Assembly (NCBI GenBank): GCA_028876385.1
Contig: JAGWSF010000062.1
Location: 44,291 to 108,290 of the forward strand
Source: Acidobacteriota bacterium
GTDB lineage: Bacteria > Actinomycetota > Acidimicrobiia > Acidimicrobiales > Palsa-688
Direction: 5' to 3'
DNA length: 64,000 bases
In this document: positions 59,490 to 64,000 of the stretch, piece by piece
How the letters are laid out: every line of letters begins with the position of its first letter
How positions within the stretch are numbered: position 1 is the stretch's first letter
Made by a program: the position numbers and the translations under genes
Notes under the pieces: generated by a model
Told to the model about the DNA's origin: nothing
What the model saw: only the letters and a program-made list of their open reading frames with translations
Database searches by the model: none

Positions 59490-60791
59490 ATGGCATGGGA
59501 CTTCGAGACCGATCCCGAGTACCAGGAGAAGCTGGACTGGGTCGACCAGTTCGTCAGGAACGAGGTGGAGCCGCTCGACTACGCCTTCCCTCATCTGCAG
59601 TTCGTCCCGCTCGACGACGCCCGGCGCAAGATCGTCGATCCGCTCAAAGACGAGGTCCGACGCCAGGGGCTCTGGGCCACCCATCTCGGCCCCGAGCTGG
59701 GCGGGCAGGGCTTCGGCCAACTGAAGCTGGCTCTGCTCAACGAGATTCTGGGTCGCTCGCACTGGGCGCCCATCATCTTCGGCACCCAGGCCCCCGACAC
59801 GGGCAACGCCGAGATCATCGCCCACTACGGAACCGACGAGCAGAAGTCGCGCTACCTGCAGCCCCTGCTCCAGGGTGAGTGCTTCTCGTGCTACTCGATG
59901 ACCGAGCCGCACGCCGGGGCCGACCCCACGCTGTTCAAGACGCAGGCCGTCAAGGACGGCGACGAGTGGGTGATCAACGGCTGGAAGTACTTCTCCTCCA
60001 ACGCCCGGACGGCGTCTTTTCTCATCGTCATGGCGGTGACCAACCCCGAGGTGAGCCCGTACAAAGGCATGTCCATGTTCCTCGTCCCCACCGACACTCC
60101 TGGTGTCAAGATCGAACGGAACGTCGGCCTGTGGGGCGAACCGATAAACGACGGCTTCCACGCCCTGATCCACTACGAAGACGTTCGGGTCCCTGACACC
60201 GCGCTGCTCGGCGGGGAGGGTCAGGCGTTCGTGATCGCCCAGACCCGCCTCGGGGGAGGGCGGATACATCACGCCATGCGGACCATCGGTCTGGCCCAGA
60301 AGGCCATCGACATGATGTGCGAGCGGGCTCTCAGCCGCAACGTCTCGGGCGGCCTTCTCGCCGAGAAGCAGTTCGTGCAGGGCTACATCGCCGACTCATA
60401 CGCCCAGCTGAAGCAGTTCCGGCTGTTCGTGCTCTACACCGCGTGGGAGATCGACAAGTACAACGACTACAAGCGGGTACGCAAAGACATCGCCACCGCC
60501 AAGGTCGTGATGCCCACCGTCCTCCACGACATCGCCTGGCGGGCCATGCAGATCCACGGGGCCCTGGGCACCACCAACGAGATGCCGTTCTTCGGGATGA
60601 TCCACGGAGCGGGGGTCATGGGCCTCGCCGACGGACCCACCGAGGTGCACAAGGCGACCGTCGCCCGCCAGGTGCTGCGCGACTACCGACCGACCGACGG
60701 CATGTGGCCGACGGAATGGATCCCGGGCAAGATCGACGCCGCCCGGGCCAAGTTCGGCGAGCTGATGGAGCTCGAGGTGGGCAACCTGTGA
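59490..60791 (+). CDS. Acyl-CoA dehydrogenase family protein, ACAD10/11-like
   Basis: A 433-residue ACAD: LWATHLGPELGGQGFGQLKLALLNEILG, CYSMTEPHAGADPTLFKTQAVKDGDEWVINGWKYFSSNARTASFLIVMAVTNPE, GGGRIHHAMRTIGLAQKAID (the GRIHH signature of the ACAD10/11 group) and LADGPTEVHKATVARQVLRDY at about 377-397, where Asp replaces the usual catalytic Glu. ATG at 59490 follows AGAGGGAGGG; the in-frame ATG at 59448 lies inside the TetR operator. The next gene is an APH kinase, so the pair mirrors the APH-ACAD fusion of human ACAD10/11 and bacterial LvaC/LvaA. Confidence 0.92.
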   Translation: MAWDFETDPEYQEKLDWVDQFVRNEVEPLDYAFPHLQFVPLDDARRKIVDPLKDEVRRQGLWATHLGPELGGQGFGQLKLALLNEILGRSHWAPIIFGTQAPDTGNAEIIAHYGTDEQKSRYLQPLLQGECFSCYSMTEPHAGADPTLFKTQAVKDGDEWVINGWKYFSSNARTASFLIVMAVTNPEVSPYKGMSMFLVPTDTPGVKIERNVGLWGEPINDGFHALIHYEDVRVPDTALLGGEGQAFVIAQTRLGGGRIHHAMRTIGLAQKAIDMMCERALSRNVSGGLLAEKQFVQGYIADSYAQLKQFRLFVLYTAWEIDKYNDYKRVRKDIATAKVVMPTVLHDIAWRAMQIHGALGTTNEMPFFGMIHGAGVMGLADGPTEVHKATVARQVLRDYRPTDGMWPTEWIPGKIDAARAKFGELMELEVGNL

Positions 60792-61810
60792 TCGACGTCG
60801 GGCGTCTGACGACGTGGATGGACGACGCCGGCCTGCCCGGCAAGGGGGAGCCGGTGCAGCACCGGTACCTCTCGGGCGGCTCGCAGAACGAGATATACGA
60901 GATCAAACGCGGCGAGCTCCACGCCGCTTTGCGGATCCCGCCACCGTCGGCCCCTGACAGCCGCGATGCCGGCATCCTGCGGGAGTGGCGCATCATCGCC
61001 GCCCTCGAGGGCACAGACGTGCCCCACACCACCGCCATCGGCATGTGCGACGACCAGTCGGTGCTCGGACGGTCGTTCTATCTGATGGGGTTCGTCGACG
61101 GCTGGTCGCCCATGGAGACCGGTCGGCGGTGGCCCGAGCCTTTCGATTCCGACCTCGAGGCCCGCCAGGGGCTGGCCTTCCAGCTCGTCGAAGGTATCGC
61201 CCTGCTCGGCAACGTGGACTGGCGAGCAGCGGGGCTGGCCGACCTCGGCCGCCCCGACGGGTTCCACGAGCGCCAGGTCGACCGTTGGACCGCTTTCCTC
61301 GAGCGCATCAAGGGCCGGGACCTGCCCGGCTTCGAGGAGGCCGCGGCGTGGCTGCGCCGTAACCGCCCCATCGACTTCGTCCCTGGTCTCATGCACGGCG
61401 ACTACCAGTTCGCCAACGTCATGTTCCGCCACGGTTCCCCGGCCCGCCTGGCCGCCATCATCGACTGGGAGATGGGCACCGTCGGCGATCCCAAGCTCGA
61501 TCTCGGCTGGGTCGTCCAGTCGTGGCCCGACGACACCACCGACCGGGCGCTGACCGGACTCGGCTACGCCGACATGTACGCCATGCCGTCCAAGGACGCC
61601 GTAGTGAGCCACTACGCCGAGGTCTCGGGCCGCCAGGTCGACGACCTCGACTACTACCTGATCCTGGCCAAGTGGAAGCTCGCGGTGGTCCTCGAACAGG
61701 GCTACCAGCGGCGAGGCGACGACGAGAAACTCGACTCGTTCGGCCCGATCGTGCTCGATTTGATGAGAGGCGCCGCCGACCTGGCGGAATCCACCGACTA
61801 CGGGCGCTGA
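60788..61810 (+). CDS. Phosphotransferase family protein (APH-type), ACAD-linked kinase
   Basis: A 340-residue APH-fold kinase with a GTG start overlapping the ACAD stop (GTGA). LSGGSQNEIYEIKRGELHAALRI is the glycine-rich N-lobe region, LMHGDYQFANVMF at about 201-213 the catalytic HGD-x-x-x-x-N motif, and IIDWEMGTVGDPKLDLGW the Mg-binding Asp region. In the levulinate pathway LvaA phosphorylates 4-hydroxyvaleryl-CoA and the ACAD partner LvaC completes dehydration to an enoyl-CoA. Coupled translation and context suggest the same type of reaction on a 4-hydroxyacyl-CoA. Confidence 0.9.
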   Translation: MIDVGRLTTWMDDAGLPGKGEPVQHRYLSGGSQNEIYEIKRGELHAALRIPPPSAPDSRDAGILREWRIIAALEGTDVPHTTAIGMCDDQSVLGRSFYLMGFVDGWSPMETGRRWPEPFDSDLEARQGLAFQLVEGIALLGNVDWRAAGLADLGRPDGFHERQVDRWTAFLERIKGRDLPGFEEAAAWLRRNRPIDFVPGLMHGDYQFANVMFRHGSPARLAAIIDWEMGTVGDPKLDLGWVVQSWPDDTTDRALTGLGYADMYAMPSKDAVVSHYAEVSGRQVDDLDYYLILAKWKLAVVLEQGYQRRGDDEKLDSFGPIVLDLMRGAADLAESTDYGR

Positions 61811-61818
61811 GCGGACCC

Positions 61819-62802
61819 ATGAGAGCTGCCGTCTGCCCCCGCTACGGCGGTCCCGAAGTGGTGGAGATGCATGATCTGCCGGCCCCCGACCCGGTTCGGG
61901 GACAGGTGCTCATCCGCGTCGAGGCGGCCGCGGTCAACTTCCCCGATGTCCTGATCATCGCCGACCGCTACCAGCTGAAGTTGCCCCCGCCTTTCATCCC
62001 GGGCAGCGAGTACGCCGGCGTGGTGACGCGGGTGGTCGACGACGACGGGCCGTTCGAGGTCGGCCAGCGGGTCTTCGGCACGGCCATGTCCGGGGCCTTC
62101 GCCGAGCAGATCGCCGCGCCGGTGGCGTCGCTCAGCGCGGTGCCACCAGGGATCGGGCCGAGGCAGGCCGCCGCCTTCGGCGTGGCCCACCGCACGGCCT
62201 ACCACGTGCTGCGGTCGGTCGCCGCCCTCGGCGCCGACGAGGACCTGGTGGTGCTGGGAGCCGGTGGCGGGGTGGGCCTGGCGGCGGTGGCCCTCGGTCA
62301 CCTCATGGGCGCCCGGGTGACCGCCGTCGCGTCGTCGCCGGAGAAGCTGGAGGTGGCCGCCGCCGAGGGCGCCCGGCATCTCATCGACCACCGCGCCGCC
62401 GACGTGCGCGCCGCCCTCAAGGAGATGCTCCCCGGGGGGGCCGACGTGGTGGTGGATCCGGTGGGCGGGACCCTGTCCGAGCCGGCTCTGCGCTCGCTGC
62501 GCTGGGGCGGCCGGTTCGTGACCGTCGGCTACGCCTCGGGCGAGATCCCCCGCATCCCGCTCAACCTGGTCCTGCTGAAGGGGGTGCACGTGCTGGGCTT
62601 CGAGTTCCGCGCCTTTGCGACCCACTGCCCCGCCGAGGTGGCCCGCAACGAAGGTGAGCTGATGGGCCTGTTGGCCGGCGGCCGGATCGTGCCGCACATC
62701 GGGTCGACCTTCCCCCTGGAGGAGGCGGCGGCGGCCCTGCGCCACGTGGCCGAGGGTCGGGCCGTCGGCAAGGTCGTGCTCGACGTCGGCTCGAACCAAT
62801 AG
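61819..62802 (+). CDS. NADPH:quinone oxidoreductase-like MDR protein
   Basis: A 327-residue zinc-free MDR protein: MRAAVCPRYGGPEVVEMHDLPAPDP, VEAAAVNFPDVLIIADRYQLKLPPPFIPGSEYAGVV, FGVAHRTAYHVL, DLVVLGAGGGVGLAAVALGHLMGARVTAVASSPEKLEVAAAEGARHLIDH (nucleotide site) and VDPVGGTLSEPALRSLRWGGRFVTVGYASG. No Cys/His zinc ligands, so a quinone or enoyl-CoA reductase is likely. ATG at 61819 lies 8 bp after the kinase, so it belongs to the same operon. Confidence 0.9.
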   Translation: MRAAVCPRYGGPEVVEMHDLPAPDPVRGQVLIRVEAAAVNFPDVLIIADRYQLKLPPPFIPGSEYAGVVTRVVDDDGPFEVGQRVFGTAMSGAFAEQIAAPVASLSAVPPGIGPRQAAAFGVAHRTAYHVLRSVAALGADEDLVVLGAGGGVGLAAVALGHLMGARVTAVASSPEKLEVAAAEGARHLIDHRAADVRAALKEMLPGGADVVVDPVGGTLSEPALRSLRWGGRFVTVGYASGEIPRIPLNLVLLKGVHVLGFEFRAFATHCPAEVARNEGELMGLLAGGRIVPHIGSTFPLEEAAAALRHVAEGRAVGKVVLDVGSNQ

Positions 62803-62846
62803 CTTTGACTCCGGTGCCGGGGTTCGGCGTCGGGGGAGGTAGCCGG

Positions 62847-64000
62847 ATGCGCAGGGCCCTGTCGGGGATTTCGGTGGTCGAGCTCGGTGGCGGGATCGCG
62901 GCGTCCTACTGCGCCAAGTTGCTCGGTGACCTCGGGGCCGACGTGATCAAGGTCGAGCCACCCGGCGGCGACGCCCTGCGGCGGGCGGCGGCCGACCCGG
63001 GACGGTCCCGCTCGGGTCTGGTCGTGCACCTGCACACCAACAAGCGCAGCGTCGAGCTGTCGAGCGATTCCCTGTCGGATCGCCAGGCCCTCGAGCAGAT
63101 GGTCGCCGGTAGCGATCTGGTCATCGAGTCCCGCCCGGGAGCCACTCTCGCCGCCTGGGGTATCGACGCCGACCGCCTGGTCGGCCAGCGCCCCGGGCCG
63201 TCGGTGGTCCACATCAGCGGCTTCGGCCGGACCGGCCCCTACTGCGACTACCTCTGGGACGACATCGTGGTCCAGGCGGCCAGCGCCGCGTTCTTGACCC
63301 AGGGTTCGGTCGGTCCGGTCCCTTTGAAACTGCCCCGCCACGTCGCTCTCTACTTCGTGGGCCACATGGCCGCTCTGGCGGCCACGGCGGCGGTGATGGC
63401 CGTCGAAGCCGGCCAGCCCGGGGCGCTGATCGACTGTGCCGCGGTCGAGGTGCTGGCGTCCCTCCCGTTCCGCCAGGCCTTCCTCCTCGGCTACCAGTAC
63501 CGGGGGCGGACCCCGCCGCCCGACGACGTGGCCGCTTCCACCCCGACGCTCATCCCGACCGGGGTGTTCCCCTGCGCCGACGGTTATGTGGCCCTCATGT
63601 CCACCACCCAGCAGCTGCAGGAGATGCTCCAGGTCCTCGACGACCCCGCAGCCAAGGAGGCCTTCGCCCGGCCCGACGCCTTCGAGCGGCCCGAGACCAA
63701 GGAGGTCCTCGACGTCGCCGTCTACACCTGGTTGCTGTCGCGCACCCGGGCCGAGGCCACCGCGCTGGCCCAGGCCGCGGGCTGGCCGCTCGCCGGGGTC
63801 TACGCCGCCGGGGAGATCCTCGACGCCGACCACCTCCACCAACGCAACTACTGGGTGCACAGCGACGACCCCGAGCTCGGTTCGGTGGACCTGCCCGGGC
63901 CGTGGTGCCGCCTGGCCGAGGGCGGCTGGGCCCTGCGCTCCACGGCACCGGCCCCGGGGCAGCACACCGCCGAGGTGCTGGCCGGTCTAGTACCCGACAC
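62847..64000 (+). CDS. CaiB/BaiF CoA-transferase, 3' truncated by the window end
   Basis: The frame from ATG 62847 stays open to the window edge (384 codons). GGGGGAGG precedes it. SVVELGGGIAASYCAKLLGDLGADVIKVEPPGGDALR, NKRSVELSSDSLSDRQALEQMVAGSDLVIE, ISGFGRTGPYCDYLWDDIVVQA and FPCADGYVALMSTTQQLQEML show a class III CoA-transferase. The block DAFERPETKEVLDVAVYTWLLSRTRAE closely matches domain 1 of the tandem enzyme at 44710, so a second domain may follow outside the window. It is the fourth gene of the TetR-controlled operon. Confidence 0.92.
   Translation, partial: MRRALSGISVVELGGGIAASYCAKLLGDLGADVIKVEPPGGDALRRAAADPGRSRSGLVVHLHTNKRSVELSSDSLSDRQALEQMVAGSDLVIESRPGATLAAWGIDADRLVGQRPGPSVVHISGFGRTGPYCDYLWDDIVVQAASAAFLTQGSVGPVPLKLPRHVALYFVGHMAALAATAAVMAVEAGQPGALIDCAAVEVLASLPFRQAFLLGYQYRGRTPPPDDVAASTPTLIPTGVFPCADGYVALMSTTQQLQEMLQVLDDPAAKEAFARPDAFERPETKEVLDVAVYTWLLSRTRAEATALAQAAGWPLAGVYAAGEILDADHLHQRNYWVHSDDPELGSVDLPGPWCRLAEGGWALRSTAPAPGQHTAEVLAGLVPD

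Noticed and set aside
1..64000. KstR or KstR2 binding sites
   Set aside because: I looked for the steroid-regulator palindromes from memory in the intergenic gaps and saw no convincing match.
1..64000. CRISPR arrays, tRNA or rRNA genes, insertion sequences, phage genes
   Set aside because: No spaced repeats, cloverleaf or transposase motifs were recognised; genes are packed with no gap above 300 bases.

Overview
This 64 kb window is gene-dense, high-GC chromosomal DNA. Several things point to an actinobacterium: the GC content, frequent GTG and TTG starts, many 1-4 base stop/start overlaps, several luciferase-like oxidoreductases of the F420/FMN type, fused CaiB-type CoA-transferases and mycobacteria-like acyl-CoA catabolism genes. 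An uncultivated Acidimicrobiia-like lineage is my best guess, made without any search. I saw no rRNA, tRNA, transposase, phage gene or CRISPR array. I also saw no transporter gene, although nearly every other gene belongs to CoA-thioester catabolism.

Layout. 1-3.5 kb: a truncated luciferase-like oxidoreductase, a crotonase, a double-hotdog protein and an NTF2-like protein. 3.6-4.5 kb: a Phd/YefM antitoxin and RelE/ParE toxin pair behind a YefM-like operator. 4.5-13.1 kb (minus strand): two related metal hydrolases, a DUF35/thiolase-like pair, a P450, a DUF427-TesB fusion and a D-aminoacylase-type amidohydrolase. 13.2-18.1 kb: a BKACE, an F420-type oxidoreductase, a tandem CoA-transferase and an NTF2-like protein. 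18.3-30 kb: two acyl-CoA ligases (one FadD3-like), three acyl-CoA dehydrogenases (ACADs), three crotonases (two a recent tandem duplication), an SDR and a double-MaoC protein. 30.3-33.5 kb: a GntR regulator, an HSL-type esterase, a VOC protein and an EthD-like protein. 33.5-36.9 kb (minus): a hydratase/retro-aldolase module like mycobacterial ChsH1-ChsH2-Ltp2, with ChsH2 split in two, plus an RraA-type protein. 37.1-44.7 kb (plus): a coxMSL-type molybdenum hydroxylase, a short+long ACAD pair and a Baeyer-Villiger-type monooxygenase. 44.7-50.3 kb (minus): a tandem CoA-transferase, a fused DUF35-thiolase, a crotonase and an NTF2-like protein. 50.5-58.8 kb: a luciferase-like monooxygenase, an acyl-CoA ligase, an SDR, an IclR regulator, an ALDH, a crotonase and an F420-type oxidoreductase. 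58.8-64 kb: a TetR gene faces an operon of ACAD, APH-type kinase, quinone oxidoreductase and a CoA-transferase that runs off the window.

How the genes fit together (inference). Acids would be activated by the ligases or CoA-transferases, desaturated by ACADs, hydrated by MaoC or crotonase proteins, and cleaved by DUF35/thiolase-like aldolases or the BKACE. The P450, BVMO, molybdenum hydroxylase and luciferase-like enzymes would provide oxygenation or reduction. The chemistry resembles actinobacterial breakdown of steroids, terpenoids or other branched or cyclic acids, but no ring-specific steroid gene is present and the substrate is unknown.

The most distinctive points are: three different DUF35/thiolase-like architectures in one window; an ACAD11-like ACAD+APH pair, suggesting 4-hydroxyacyl-CoA catabolism, under a TetR gene with a 36-bp palindrome; a chain of overlapping mini-ORFs in a 15-bp repeat; a toxin-antitoxin operator with YefM-like 12-bp spacing; and unusual domain fusions.
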